Assembly (NCBI GenBank): GCA_022824145.1
Contig: JAJEAY010000271.1
Coordinates: 1 to 64,000, forward strand
Length of the DNA: 64,000 bases
Source: Rhodobacter sp.
GTDB lineage: Bacteria > Pseudomonadota > Alphaproteobacteria > Rhodobacterales > Rhodobacteraceae
Direction of reading: 5' to 3'
Below are positions 8,462 through 17,828 of the stretch, in pieces. A model generated the notes under the pieces. It ran no database searches. It had not been told where the DNA came from and saw only the letters and a program-made list of their open reading frames with translations. How positions within the stretch are numbered: the first letter of the stretch is position 1; each line of letters starts with the position of its first letter. The translations under genes and the position numbers were made by a program.

Positions 8462-9400
8462 ATGTGCGGAATTGCTGGAATCATACATAGAAACCGATCC
8501 GGCGGCGTAGGCGGGGAGATGACCGCAATGTTGCAGGCTCTCAAGCACCGCGGGCCGGATTCAACCGGATACGCCGTCTATTCCCAAGGCGGCGACCCCG
8601 CAGACTACATAATGAGGATCAAAGTCGCGGAGGCTGATGATCTCGCCATCGGGCATGGCGCGCACCGCCTGATTGCCGACCGGATCTCCCGTGTCGATGC
8701 CATTCTTGAAGAGCATGGCGCATCGGTCAAGTCAAAGGAAGCGCCGAGGGAATATGCGCTGCGCTATGTTCTGTCCCATGACGGCGATACCGCCGCCCTG
8801 GCTGGACATATCGAGGAAGATGGAGGGACCGAGATCCTGAGCATGGGTAGCGGTCTGGAACTGATCAAGGATCTTGGCGACGCCACAGAAGTGGCTGACG
8901 CATACGGCCTGGGCGGTTTCCAGGGAACGCACGGCATCGGCCACACGAGGATGGCCACGGAATCCGACGTCGACATCAAATCGGCGCATCCGTACTGGGC
9001 GTTTCCCTACAACGACATCTCGGTGGTGCACAACGGACAGATCACGAACTACTGGACCATGCGGCGGGAGATGGAGCGGCGGGGCCATCGGTTCATGTCC
9101 GACTGCGACAGCGAGCTGCTGGCGGTTTACACGGCGCATCATCTGGCGACGGGCGTGGCGCTTGAGGAAAGCCTCAAACGGTCCATCGAAGAGATCGACG
9201 GAGTGTTCACCTACCTGGTCTGCACTCGGGACCAGCTTGGCATGGCCAAAGATACGATGGCGGCAAAGCCGCTGGTTCTTTACGAATCGGACGACCTGAT
9301 CGCCATGGCCTCAGAAGAAGTCGCGATACGGGCCATTCTTCCCGATGAGATCGACACAACCGATCCTTATGATGAGGAGGTTCGGGTATGGCAGACCTGA
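8462..9400 (+). CDS. Class II amidotransferase subunit, MgsA/GlxB-like
   Basis: A 312-residue Ntn-type glutamine amidotransferase. The nucleophile is Cys2 (MCGIAGI), with the family segments HRGPDSTGY (residues about 30-38), GIGHTRMATES (about 159-169) and VVHNGQITN (about 187-195). Such stand-alone domains pair with separate GXGXG and FMN subunits in N-methylglutamate synthase (MgsABC) and in the GlxBCD proteins of Rhizobiales. The next gene starts 13 bases before this one ends. The role proposed here, supplying an amine or ammonia to the FMN subunit, follows from the family and operon. Sequence alone does not separate Mgs from Glx. Confidence 0.83.
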   Translation: MCGIAGIIHRNRSGGVGGEMTAMLQALKHRGPDSTGYAVYSQGGDPADYIMRIKVAEADDLAIGHGAHRLIADRISRVDAILEEHGASVKSKEAPREYALRYVLSHDGDTAALAGHIEEDGGTEILSMGSGLELIKDLGDATEVADAYGLGGFQGTHGIGHTRMATESDVDIKSAHPYWAFPYNDISVVHNGQITNYWTMRREMERRGHRFMSDCDSELLAVYTAHHLATGVALEESLKRSIEEIDGVFTYLVCTRDQLGMAKDTMAAKPLVLYESDDLIAMASEEVAIRAILPDEIDTTDPYDEEVRVWQT

Positions 9401-10257
9401 GCAACGCCCAGCTTAGAGCAATGACCCAGGAAGAGCGGGTGACCGCTCTCGGGATGCGAACCGAACAGCTGACCGGCAAGTCACTTTATGTGGAGTTCGA
9501 CCCGGATGCGGAGGACAGGTTCGCCTATCCGTGGGCTCCGGATGTCGACTACAACAAACGAACGGAAGTCGACTGTGACGGCAAGTCAACGACCGAAGTG
9601 AACTCCTCGGTCCGCAGCCTCATGGAAGAAGGCTACGGCACCATAGTGCTGCAGAACCCGCGTGGCATGCACTCTCTCGGCGTCGGAATCCTCAGCCGCC
9701 TAAACCTGATTATCGAAGGATCGACCGGATATTTCGCTGCGGGTCTCATCGATGGCCCGAACGTACGCATAAACGGTCGTGTGGGCTGGTCATGCGCCGA
9801 GAACATGATGTCCGGCACGGTCATTGTCGAGAAAAACGCCGGATCCACCTTCGGCGCCGCGATCCGCGGCGGCGATCTTGTCTGCCACGGTTCCGTCGGA
9901 TCGCGGACAGGCATTGACATGAAGGGAGGAACCATTCTGGTCGGCGGAGACACAGGGGCGCTCTCGGGTTTCATGATGCAGCGCGGGCGAATGGTTGTGT
10001 GCGGAAACGCCGGAAAGAACCTGGGCGATTCTATGTATGATGGAACCATCTATGTGGGCGGCAGGATCCAGTCACTGGGTGTGGACGCGGTGCCGGTGGA
10101 ACTGACTGACCTTGATCGGGCATGGCTGAAGCGGAAACTGACTCTCTACGGGCTGGTGCCCGAGCAGGGTGTCGATCACTTCACCAAGATCGTCGCGGGC
10201 AAACAGCTCTGGAATTACGACAACCTCGAGCCCAACGAAAAGAAACTTATCCTCTAG
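9388..10257 (+). CDS. GXGXG-domain glutamate synthase subunit, MgsB/GlxC-like
   Basis: A 289-residue protein consisting of the GXGXG beta-helix domain of the glutamate synthase C-terminus. Repeated Gly-rich turns run from about residue 75 to 230 (INGRVGWSCAENMMSGTV, GSTFGAAIRGGDLVCHG, GTILVGGDTGALSGF, NAGKNLGDSMYDGTIYVGG). It is a structural partner of the amidotransferase and FMN subunits. A GAGG sequence within the previous gene provides the ribosome-binding site and the genes overlap by 13 bases, so stoichiometric co-translation is likely. It ends in TAG. Confidence 0.83.
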   Translation: MADLSNAQLRAMTQEERVTALGMRTEQLTGKSLYVEFDPDAEDRFAYPWAPDVDYNKRTEVDCDGKSTTEVNSSVRSLMEEGYGTIVLQNPRGMHSLGVGILSRLNLIIEGSTGYFAAGLIDGPNVRINGRVGWSCAENMMSGTVIVEKNAGSTFGAAIRGGDLVCHGSVGSRTGIDMKGGTILVGGDTGALSGFMMQRGRMVVCGNAGKNLGDSMYDGTIYVGGRIQSLGVDAVPVELTDLDRAWLKRKLTLYGLVPEQGVDHFTKIVAGKQLWNYDNLEPNEKKLIL

Positions 10258-10323
10258 CGCAGGAACACACCTCGCCTCCGCGCGGTGGAACTGCCCTGAA
10301 GGCCCCGGGAAAGGATCAAATGC

Positions 10324-11688
10324 ATGGCTGACGGAAGCCCAAACCTGAAGAAGCCGCTGCACCGCGACGTCAACCGCATCGGCGACAGCTTCGTCTTTCC
10401 GCCACGCGTCATTGACGACATTCACATCAAGTCCGAACTTGGACGTTACCGCATGCGCGGCTTCTCGCTGTTCAAGAAAATCCCGCATTGGGACGACCTG
10501 ACATTCCTGCCGGGTACGCTGACGCGTTTCGTGATCGAGGGTTACCGCGAGAAGTGCGAGACAAAGACCGTTATCGGAGCCCGGGCCAAGCGTCCGCTGG
10601 AACTCGACATTCCGGTCTATGTAACCGGGATGAGCTTCGGGGCGCTGAGCTACGAAGCCAAGACGGCGCTGGCGCGGGGCGCCACCATGGCAGGAACCGC
10701 AACCTGTTCAGGTGAAGGAGGAATGATTCCCGACGAGCGGCGTTACTCTTCCAAGTGGTTCTATCAATGCATCCAGTCGCGTTATGGCTTCAATCCGAAC
10801 CATCTGGTTCTGGCGGATGCCTGCGAGTTCTTTATCGGACAGGGCTGCAAGGTTGGACTGGGTGGCCATCTGATGGGCCAGAAAGTCACTGACCAGGTGG
10901 CAGAGATGCGGTCGCTTCCGGCAGGGATCGACCAGCGCTCGCCCGCCCGGCATCCCGACTGGCTTGGCCCGGACGACCTCGCGCTGAAAATCCTGGAGAT
11001 CCGGGAGGCCACCGACTGGCAGATCCCGATCCAGCTGAAGCTGGGCGCCGCCCGTGTGTATGACGACGTGCGCATGGCGGTGAAGTGCGATCCTGACTCG
11101 ATCTATATCGATGGAATGGAAGGCGGCACCGGCGCCGGACCCCATCTTGCAACCGAGGACACGGGAGTGCCGGGCATCGCCGCGATCCGGCAGGCGCGAA
11201 AGGCCATAGACGATCTCGGAAAGCGCGGGGAGATCAGCCTTGTCTATGCAGGCGGAATCCGTAACGGAGCCGATGTCGCCAAAGCGATTGCGCTTGGCGC
11301 CGACGCAATCGCGCTCGGCCATTCGGTATTGATGGCCCTGAACTGCAACAAGGACATTCCCGAAGCGAACTTTCCAGAGGAAATCGGAGCCGAACCCGGC
11401 TATTGCTATCACTGCCACACCGGTCGCTGCCCGGTGGGCATCGCCACACAGGATCCCCTTCTTCGCAGGCGGCTGGATCCCGACGAAGCCGCCGAGCGCG
11501 TCTATAATTTCCTGCACACTCTGACGATCGAGGCGCAGCTCTTCGCCCGCGCATGCGGAAAGACGCATCTGCATTCGCTGGAACCGGAGGATCTTGCGGC
11601 GCTTACCATGGAAGCCTCGGCAATGGCGGGCGTTCCCCTCGCGGGGACAAATCACACAGTCGGCGTTAAAGACTATCATCACTATTAA
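10324..11688 (+). CDS. FMN-dependent glutamate-synthase-type subunit, MgsC/GlxD-like
   Basis: A 454-residue protein corresponding to the FMN/iron-sulphur synthase domain of glutamate synthase. It shows the phosphate-binding barrel segment GMSFGALSYEAK (residues about 101-112), GEGGMIPDE, GQGCKVGLGGHLMG (about 173-186), IQLKLGAARVYDD, DGMEGGTGAGP (about 259-269) and a Cys cluster YCYHCHTGRCPVG (about 358-370) suited to a 3Fe-4S centre. With the two upstream subunits it forms a three-protein synthase. In the N-methylglutamate pathway this enzyme exchanges methylamine for ammonia on glutamate. Close spacing to the next gene (17 bases) continues the operon. Confidence 0.84.
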   Translation: MADGSPNLKKPLHRDVNRIGDSFVFPPRVIDDIHIKSELGRYRMRGFSLFKKIPHWDDLTFLPGTLTRFVIEGYREKCETKTVIGARAKRPLELDIPVYVTGMSFGALSYEAKTALARGATMAGTATCSGEGGMIPDERRYSSKWFYQCIQSRYGFNPNHLVLADACEFFIGQGCKVGLGGHLMGQKVTDQVAEMRSLPAGIDQRSPARHPDWLGPDDLALKILEIREATDWQIPIQLKLGAARVYDDVRMAVKCDPDSIYIDGMEGGTGAGPHLATEDTGVPGIAAIRQARKAIDDLGKRGEISLVYAGGIRNGADVAKAIALGADAIALGHSVLMALNCNKDIPEANFPEEIGAEPGYCYHCHTGRCPVGIATQDPLLRRRLDPDEAAERVYNFLHTLTIEAQLFARACGKTHLHSLEPEDLAALTMEASAMAGVPLAGTNHTVGVKDYHHY

Positions 11689-11705
11689 GGGCAGGGGACG
11701 AAACA

Positions 11706-12119
11706 ATGGCAGGAACTCAGTACCGCGGGTCCGAGATCAAGGGCGTCGACCAGTTCATCGACGATGCCGTTGGCCTGGAGTCGGAGCGCGAGAAGGAGAT
11801 TGGCCAGCACATAGGCTATCGGTATGACGTCAATCTGGTTCCGGACTATGACCGGATGACGCCTTTCCTCAAGAAATATATCGAATTCATGGGCTGGGAC
11901 GACCTGAACTGGCTGGAAGACGTGCACATGGGCTACGAGGAAGGCAAGCCCGCCGTTTTCGACCGCAACAACAACGGTTGGGTGCGCATTCCCGACAGCA
12001 TCGCTCTTCCCGACAACCAGCAGGACCGCGACATGATCGCCCGCGAGCTTCTGGTGAAATTCCAGATGTCCGACCGGCATCCTATGGTCGCGCTTCGCAA
12101 GGCCTATATGAAGTTCTGA
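11706..12119 (+). CDS. Uncharacterised 137-residue protein in the amine-ligase operon
   Basis: Not recognised. The protein is acidic, without membrane segments or signal peptide, and has no cysteine. It is rich in Asp/Glu/Tyr/Trp, with segments YRYDVNLVPDYDRMTPF, GWDDLNWLEDVHMGY and RNNNGWVRIPDS. The start at 11706 follows a GGGGACG sequence, 17 bases after the FMN subunit, and only four bases separate its stop from the nitrilase start. It is therefore surely cotranscribed with the synthase subunits and may be a fourth, small subunit or assembly factor. That role is inferred from position only. Confidence 0.75.
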   Translation: MAGTQYRGSEIKGVDQFIDDAVGLESEREKEIGQHIGYRYDVNLVPDYDRMTPFLKKYIEFMGWDDLNWLEDVHMGYEEGKPAVFDRNNNGWVRIPDSIALPDNQQDRDMIARELLVKFQMSDRHPMVALRKAYMKF

Positions 12120-12123
12120 CAGC

Positions 12124-12963
12124 ATGCCCCGTACAGTCGATATCGCCTGCCTCCAGACCCGTCCGATGCCGACTTTTCAAGCGGCAATCGACGAGGCCAT
12201 GCCGCTTGCTGATGCAGCGGCGGATGCGGATATCATTTTCCTGCCGGAATACTGCGGCGGGCTCGCCTCGGAAGGTCCGGTGCTGGCGCCGCCGGCAGCA
12301 GCGGATTCCGGGCATCCGTTTGTTCTTGCGTTCCGTGAGTTCGCCGCCCGTCGCGGTGTATGGGTGATGCTGGGCTCGGTAGCGGTGGAAGGGCCGGGCG
12401 GAAGGATCATCAACCGGGGATTCGTGCTGGACGACAAGGGTGAGGTGCGCGGCCGCTACGACAAGATCCACCTGTTCGATGTTCAGCTTTCCGAATCTGA
12501 GGTCTACCGGGAAAGCGCGAGAGTTTCGCCGGGCGACAGCGCGGTCATCCATGACACGCCGTTCGGCCGGATCGGGCATACCATCTGTTACGACCTGCGG
12601 TTTCCGCAGCTTTACCGAACCCTGGCGCAGGCAGGAGCCGACATAATCGCCTGTCCGGCCGCATTCACCCGCCGCACCGGCGAAAAGCACTGGCACATAC
12701 TGAACCGCGCCAGAGCCATCGAGAATACCTGTTTCGTGGTGTCGCCATGCGCCGTTGGTCCGATCGAGGGTGGTGGTGAGAGCTACGGCCATTCGCTGGT
12801 GGTGGATCCCTGGGGCGAGGTCGTTGCCGATGGCGGAACAGTTCCCGGCGTAGTCCGCGCCAGCATTGATATCGACCAGGTCGAATCGGTGAGGGCCCGA
12901 ATTCCCAGCCTGAGCCACGACCGTGCTTACAGCCTCGTTGACCGACAACGGAGAGTCGCGTGA
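12124..12963 (+). CDS. Nitrilase-superfamily carbon-nitrogen hydrolase (omega-amidase-like)
   Basis: A 279-residue C-N hydrolase with the complete Glu-Lys-Cys triad: Glu in FLPEYCGG (residues about 39-46), Lys in RYDKIHLFD (about 111-119) and Cys in GHTICYDLRFPQLYR (about 152-166). The WGEVVADGG turn is near residue 234. It is closest in pattern to the Nit1/Nit2 branch, which hydrolyses amides such as deaminated glutathione or alpha-ketoglutaramate. In this operon a gamma-glutamyl amide or keto-amide made by the ligase/synthase is a natural candidate substrate. Start four bases after the preceding stop. Confidence 0.85.
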   Translation: MPRTVDIACLQTRPMPTFQAAIDEAMPLADAAADADIIFLPEYCGGLASEGPVLAPPAAADSGHPFVLAFREFAARRGVWVMLGSVAVEGPGGRIINRGFVLDDKGEVRGRYDKIHLFDVQLSESEVYRESARVSPGDSAVIHDTPFGRIGHTICYDLRFPQLYRTLAQAGADIIACPAAFTRRTGEKHWHILNRARAIENTCFVVSPCAVGPIEGGGESYGHSLVVDPWGEVVADGGTVPGVVRASIDIDQVESVRARIPSLSHDRAYSLVDRQRRVA

Positions 12964-13535
12964 GTTCCCTCGCCGCAATGCTTCGAAATCCCGAAAGGGA
13001 GGCGTTCATGAAATGGCAGTGCCGCGTGCGCCAGTTCGCGATGCGGCAGCGCCATGGGCGACCTGACGAGGCGGTGACGCCTTTGGTGTCGCTGCCGGGG
13101 CAGGCGGGAACCGTGGGTCCGATTCTAACGGTGCTGAATCGGGAACCGGAGCATTCGATGACACCGGAACTCGATCACATCTCCGGGCGCACCCACGATC
13201 CGGCCGAGCGGCTCGAACAGGCGGTCCGGTTCCTCAGCGCGGGCTACTATCAGAAGCATCGGGAATTCTCGGACATCCTGACAGCTACGTTTCCACCGGG
13301 CAGCGCCACTGCCTCAAGGATTTTGGCCGGAGGCAGATGCGTGCTGCATTTCGATGCCTACAGCCAGCGGTTCGACATACCCTGCCATGTTCGGCGGCTG
13401 GCCGGGGACAGTCCGCTGCATCATTCGACACTGGCCCACAACCGGCTGTTCAATCCGGGGGTTCTGCCTGCCGTCGAGGTCTTGGGATTTGAGCCTGATT
13501 GGGTGGCATCCCAGGCTGAACCGAAAGCTGCGTGA
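12960..13535 (+). CDS. Uncharacterised 191-residue protein between nitrilase and tmm
   Basis: Not recognised. A GTG start overlaps the nitrilase stop codon by four bases (GTGA), a strong coupling sign. An internal ATG at 13158 (after about 66 residues) could be the start of a shorter form. The second half has a compact hydrophobic pattern (LEQAVRFLSAGYYQKHREF, SRILAGGRCVLHFDAYSQRF) and several His residues, but no motif I can assign and no signal peptide. Position implies a role in the same amine pathway; this is inference. Confidence 0.65.
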   Translation: MSSLAAMLRNPEREAFMKWQCRVRQFAMRQRHGRPDEAVTPLVSLPGQAGTVGPILTVLNREPEHSMTPELDHISGRTHDPAERLEQAVRFLSAGYYQKHREFSDILTATFPPGSATASRILAGGRCVLHFDAYSQRFDIPCHVRRLAGDSPLHHSTLAHNRLFNPGVLPAVEVLGFEPDWVASQAEPKAA

Positions 13536-13740
13536 CGGCGATGTCGGCAGTTCCGGCAGTGCGAGACGGGAGTTCGCCGGGACGCTGTGCCGGAATCTTT
13601 GTCCGAAAGCTCGACATATCATGACCATTCAACCCATCAGGGCAGGCACGGCAGTGCTTTCGAACCCATGACAGCCGGTGCTGCCCACCTGATCGCGGGC
13701 AATGTACCCGCCAAATCAACCAAAAAAGCTAGGAGGCGAC

Positions 13741-15078
13741 ATGACCAAGCGCGTATGTATCATCGGAGCAGGCCCGTCCGGGCTGGCGCAGCTTAGGGCA
13801 TTCCAGTCGGCCAAGGCCAAGGGTGCCGAAATTCCGGATATCGTCTGCTATGAGAAACAGTCCGACTGGGGCGGGCTCTGGAACTATTCGTGGCGAACGG
13901 GCACCGACGAGTACGGAAACCCATGCCATGCCTCGATGTACCGATACCTTTGGTCCAACGGCCCGAAAGAGGGTCTGGAATTTGCCGATTACACGTTCGA
14001 AGAGCATTTTGGCAAACCCATCGCGTCCTATCCACCGCGGTCTGTGCTGTTCGACTACATCAAAGGACGAGTGGAGAAGGCGGGCGTCCGGCAGTGGATC
14101 CGGTTCGACACTATCGTACGTGACGTACGTACGCTGCCGGAGGGCGGATTCGAGGTTACGGCGCGCAACGAGGCCGAGGATTCAGAGACCCGCGAGACTT
14201 TTGATCACGTGGTCGTCGCATCGGGTCATTTCAGCGTTCCGAACGTGCCGGAATACCCGGGTTTCGACACCTTTAACGGCCGAATCCTGCATGCCCACGA
14301 CTTCCGCGACGCACGCGAGTTCATCGACAAGGACATCCTTATCCTTGGCACCTCCTATTCGGCCGAGGATATCGGAAGCCAGTGCTGGAAATACGGCTGC
14401 AGGTCAGTGACGGTTGCGCACAGAACAGCCCCGATGGGCTACAAGTGGCCGGATAACTGGCAGGAAGTGCCCCGGCTTGAGCGGGTTGAGGGCAGGACAG
14501 CTTATTTCGCGGACGGAACCAGCAGAGAAGTCGATGCGATCATTCTCTGCACTGGATACAGGCATCATTTTCCGTTTCTTCCGGACGACCTGCGGCTGAA
14601 GACCGCAAACGTTCTGGCCAGCGATGACCTTTACAAAGGCGTCGTCTGGAACGGCAATCCGGACATTTTCTATCTGGGAATGCAGGACCAGTGGTACACG
14701 TTCAACATGTTCGATGCGCAGGCATGGTATGTGCGCGACGTCATCATGGGCCGGATCGAGGTGCCGGATCTCGCCAGCCGGGAAGCGGACGTCAAGGCGC
14801 GCAAGGACGCGGAAGCGGCGCTGGAGGATGACTATGCCTGCATTGACTACCAGGGCGCATATACGAAGGAGCTGATCGACGAGACGGATTATCCGTCCTT
14901 CGACATTGATGCTTCGAACCGAGCGTTCCATGAGTGGAAGAAGCACAAGAAGAAGGACATCATGACCTTCCGCAACAACGGATACACCAGTCCGATGACT
15001 GGCACCAAAGCGCCGCCGCACCATACACCCTGGAAGGACGCATTGGACGACAGTCTGGAAAGCTATCTGCAAACGTAA
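13741..15078 (+). CDS. tmm: Trimethylamine monooxygenase Tmm
   Basis: A 445-residue class B flavin monooxygenase that oxidises trimethylamine to TMAO with NADPH and O2. FAD motif [13 protein letters not shown] (residues about 8-20), a WNYSW segment (about 49-53), the FMO fingerprint region [18 protein letters not shown] (about 157-174), the NADPH motif [15 protein letters not shown] (about 199-213) and the C-terminal [15 protein letters not shown] (about 263-277) are all present. The segments [18 protein letters not shown] and [13 protein letters not shown] are characteristic of bacterial Tmm rather than generic FMOs. A perfect AGGAGG lies six bases before the ATG. The downstream flavoprotein and the distant tdm/tmo genes complete the TMA-to-dimethylamine route. 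Confidence 0.95.
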   Translation: MTKRVCIIGAGPSGLAQLRAFQSAKAKGAEIPDIVCYEKQSDWGGLWNYSWRTGTDEYGNPCHASMYRYLWSNGPKEGLEFADYTFEEHFGKPIASYPPRSVLFDYIKGRVEKAGVRQWIRFDTIVRDVRTLPEGGFEVTARNEAEDSETRETFDHVVVASGHFSVPNVPEYPGFDTFNGRILHAHDFRDAREFIDKDILILGTSYSAEDIGSQCWKYGCRSVTVAHRTAPMGYKWPDNWQEVPRLERVEGRTAYFADGTSREVDAIILCTGYRHHFPFLPDDLRLKTANVLASDDLYKGVVWNGNPDIFYLGMQDQWYTFNMFDAQAWYVRDVIMGRIEVPDLASREADVKARKDAEAALEDDYACIDYQGAYTKELIDETDYPSFDIDASNRAFHEWKKHKKKDIMTFRNNGYTSPMTGTKAPPHHTPWKDALDDSLESYLQT

Positions 15079-15190
15079 GCGGAAGTCAGGTTCAGCTGCG
15101 GGTTCACGTAGGGTGATGGACGGGCGTTTGCAAAACGTCGGTCCGCTTCTCTTGCGTGGAACAATTCACTGAAAGATGGAGTGTTGCGCG

Positions 15191-17614
15191 ATGAAGACGC
15201 ATGCAAGAGCGGTTGTGATCGGGGGTGGAGTTGTTGGCGCCTCGGTTCTGTTCCATCTCGCGAGGCATGGCTGGACCGATACTGTTCTGCTTGAGCGATC
15301 TGAACTGACCAGCGGCTCGACCTGGCATGCCGCTGGCGGGATGCATAAGATCAACGGCGATCCCAACATCGCAAAGCTCCAGCGGTATACAATCGAACTC
15401 TACAGGGAGATCGAGGAACTCAGCGGCCAGGCCACGGGCCTTCACCTGACCGGCAGCGTCATGCTTGCCGCGACGAAGGACCGGATGGACTGGCTTAGGG
15501 GTTTGGTGGCCAAGGGGCGGTACCTTGGAATCGACGCTGAGGTCATTTCGCCTGCGGAAGCCCATAAACTTATGCCCCTGATGGATCCGAGCCAGTTTGT
15601 CGGGGCGGTCTGGTCAGACGACGACGGGCATCTCGACCCTTCGGGCGTTACCCATGCATACGCCAAAGCGGCACGCAAGCTCGGGGCTTCCGTAGAGACG
15701 CATTGCGCTGTCACGGCAATTGAACGCCGTGCCGATGGGGGTTGGAAACTGCGCACATCGAAAGGTGACGTGATCTGCGAGCATGTCATCAATGCCGCCG
15801 GACTTTGGGCACGGGAAGTCGGGCGCATGGTGGGCCTCGAACTGCCTGTTCTGGCGATGGAACACATGTACCTTCTCACCGAAGACATGCCGGAAGTCCG
15901 TGAATTCAACGAGAAGGCCGGTCATGAGATCGTCCATGCCGTCGATTTCGACGGCGAACTGTACCTCCGCCAGGAGCGGGGCGGCATGCTGATGGGCACC
16001 TATGAGCGCGCGTGCGTACCATGGTCGGAACTAGAGACGCCGTGGGAATTCGGGCACGAGCTTCTGCAGCCTGACCTGGACCGGATCGCGCCGTCGCTGG
16101 AAGTTGGCTTTCGGCATTTCCCGGCTTTCGAGAGAGCGGGAATCAAGCAGGTCATCAACGGGCCGTTCACGTTCGCTCCGGACGGAAATCCGCTCGTGGG
16201 GCCTGTCCGGGGACTGCCGGGGTTCTGGTGCGCCTGCGGGGTAATGGCGGGCTTCAGCCAGGGGGGCGGTGTTGGACTCGCTCTGTCGAACTGGATGGTG
16301 GACGGCGACCCGGGGGAGGATGTTTTTGCGATGGACGTCGCCAGGTTCGGCGACTTCGCGACCCGGCGCTACACAAACGCGAAGGTTCGTGAGAACTATT
16401 CGCGCCGGTTCTCGATCCGCTATCCCAATGAGGAACTTCCCGATGCCCGGCCGCTGAAGACCACTCCTGTCTATGACCGGCTGAAGGACCGGGGAGCGGT
16501 GTTTGGTGCGGCCCACGGTCTGGAAGTGCCGCTCTGGTTCGCGCCTGAGGGAGTCGAGGACGAGTTCTCCTGGCGACGGTCGACCGATTTCGAACATGTG
16601 GCGGCTGAGGTGCGGGCAGTCCGGGAAGGTGTCGGGATCATCGAGATATCCGGATTCGCGAAATATGTGGTCTCCGGTTCCGGTGCGGAAGGCTGGCTTG
16701 ACCGGATGCTGGCCTGCCGGATTCCCGTTCAGGGGCGCATGACGCTCGCTCCGATGCTGAAAGAGGACGGGCGGTTGATCGGGGATTTCTCGCTGGCACG
16801 GCTCGGTTTGGAGGAATTCCTGATTGCGGGGTCCGGCATCGCCGAGGATTACCACGTACGGTGGTTCGAGGCGCATCTGCCCGAACAGGGGGTAACGTTT
16901 TCAGTCCAGCGGGGCGAGATGACCGGACTGTCCATCGCAGGGCCGCGGGCGCGTGACCTGCTTCAGTCAGTGGCCGACGCCGATGTTTCGGCGGAGGCGT
17001 TCAGGTTCATGGACATCCGACGCATGGATGTTGGGATGGCTTCGGCTCTTGTGGGGCGTGTGAGCTTTACCGGGGATCTCGGTTACGAGATGTGGATTCC
17101 GGCAGAGTACCAGCGCTACGTCTATGACTTGCTGAAGGAAGCCGGGGCGCAGTTCGGAATCAGGGATTTCGGCCTTCGGGCGCTGAACGCAATGCGGCTG
17201 GACAAAGGATTCGGTGGTTGGGCGCGCGAGTATCGGCCGATCTATACCGCTGATGAAGCTGGTCTCGGACGTTTTGTGGCTCTTGGCAAGGAAGCGGACT
17301 TCATCGGCAAGGCCGAAGCTGCGGCTCACCGCGAAGATGGGGGGAAGCTACGGCTTCGGGTATTCACGGTCGATGCTGTCGATGCCGATGCCGTCGGGGA
17401 TGAGCCGATCTCGCTGGATGACAAGGTGGTCGGATGGGTCACTTCCGGAGGATATGCGCATCATTCCGGAAAATCGGTGGCGCTTGGCTACGTGCCGCGG
17501 GAACTGGCCGATACTGAAACTGGATGGAAGATCGAGGTGTTGGGAGAACTGTTGGATGCCCGGCTGCAGCCGCGGCCGCTGTTCGACCCGGACGGATCCC
17601 GTATGCGGACCTGA
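15191..17614 (+). CDS. Dimethylglycine/sarcosine dehydrogenase-like flavoprotein with GcvT domain
   Basis: An 807-residue two-part enzyme. The N-terminal FAD domain has VVIGGGVVGASVLFHLARHG (residues about 7-26) and TSGSTWHAAGGMH (about 42-54), the site of flavin attachment in relatives. It is followed by an FAO_M linker and a C-terminal GcvT-like folate-binding domain (about 430-800), with DIRRMDVGMA, RVSFTGDLGYEMWIP and LRALNAMRLDKGFGGWAREY. The family demethylates methylated glycines or amines and passes formaldehyde to tetrahydrofolate. It follows tmm by 112 bases. Possible substrates are dimethylglycine, sarcosine or a methylated amine in the TMA route. An in-frame ATG at 15176 is an alternative start. 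Confidence 0.88.
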   Translation: MKTHARAVVIGGGVVGASVLFHLARHGWTDTVLLERSELTSGSTWHAAGGMHKINGDPNIAKLQRYTIELYREIEELSGQATGLHLTGSVMLAATKDRMDWLRGLVAKGRYLGIDAEVISPAEAHKLMPLMDPSQFVGAVWSDDDGHLDPSGVTHAYAKAARKLGASVETHCAVTAIERRADGGWKLRTSKGDVICEHVINAAGLWAREVGRMVGLELPVLAMEHMYLLTEDMPEVREFNEKAGHEIVHAVDFDGELYLRQERGGMLMGTYERACVPWSELETPWEFGHELLQPDLDRIAPSLEVGFRHFPAFERAGIKQVINGPFTFAPDGNPLVGPVRGLPGFWCACGVMAGFSQGGGVGLALSNWMVDGDPGEDVFAMDVARFGDFATRRYTNAKVRENYSRRFSIRYPNEELPDARPLKTTPVYDRLKDRGAVFGAAHGLEVPLWFAPEGVEDEFSWRRSTDFEHVAAEVRAVREGVGIIEISGFAKYVVSGSGAEGWLDRMLACRIPVQGRMTLAPMLKEDGRLIGDFSLARLGLEEFLIAGSGIAEDYHVRWFEAHLPEQGVTFSVQRGEMTGLSIAGPRARDLLQSVADADVSAEAFRFMDIRRMDVGMASALVGRVSFTGDLGYEMWIPAEYQRYVYDLLKEAGAQFGIRDFGLRALNAMRLDKGFGGWAREYRPIYTADEAGLGRFVALGKEADFIGKAEAAAHREDGGKLRLRVFTVDAVDADAVGDEPISLDDKVVGWVTSGGYAHHSGKSVALGYVPRELADTETGWKIEVLGELLDARLQPRPLFDPDGSRMRT

Positions 17615-17710
17615 TCTGGACTTAAGCTATACGCCGCCCGGTCCCGAGAAGACCCGCGCTTCCCGGTGCAGATTCTGGGCATCCGTGTAGCTGTTTGCGG
17701 GGTTTTCTGG

Positions 17711-17801
17711 GCAGTCCTGACAGGTTCCCTTGCGTTTCACTATGCCTGGCGTTGGGGCCGTTCCTGACGGCGGGACTGTTCCAGGTGGTTCAGGCATAAG
17801 G
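17711..17801 (+). repeat. 91-bp direct repeat, copy 1 (left boundary of the 15-kb block)
   Basis: This matches 32887-32977 at 90 of 91 positions in the same orientation; the only difference is C/T at 17730. It contains ATGCCTG near the middle and CAGGCAT near the end as inverted arms. In one frame it reads AVLTGSLAFHYAWRWGRS then a stop, which looks like the 3' end of a membrane-protein gene, but no such gene is intact on either side. Confidence 0.88.
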
Positions 17802-17828
17802 AGGCTCGCCAAAATTACGTGATCGATA

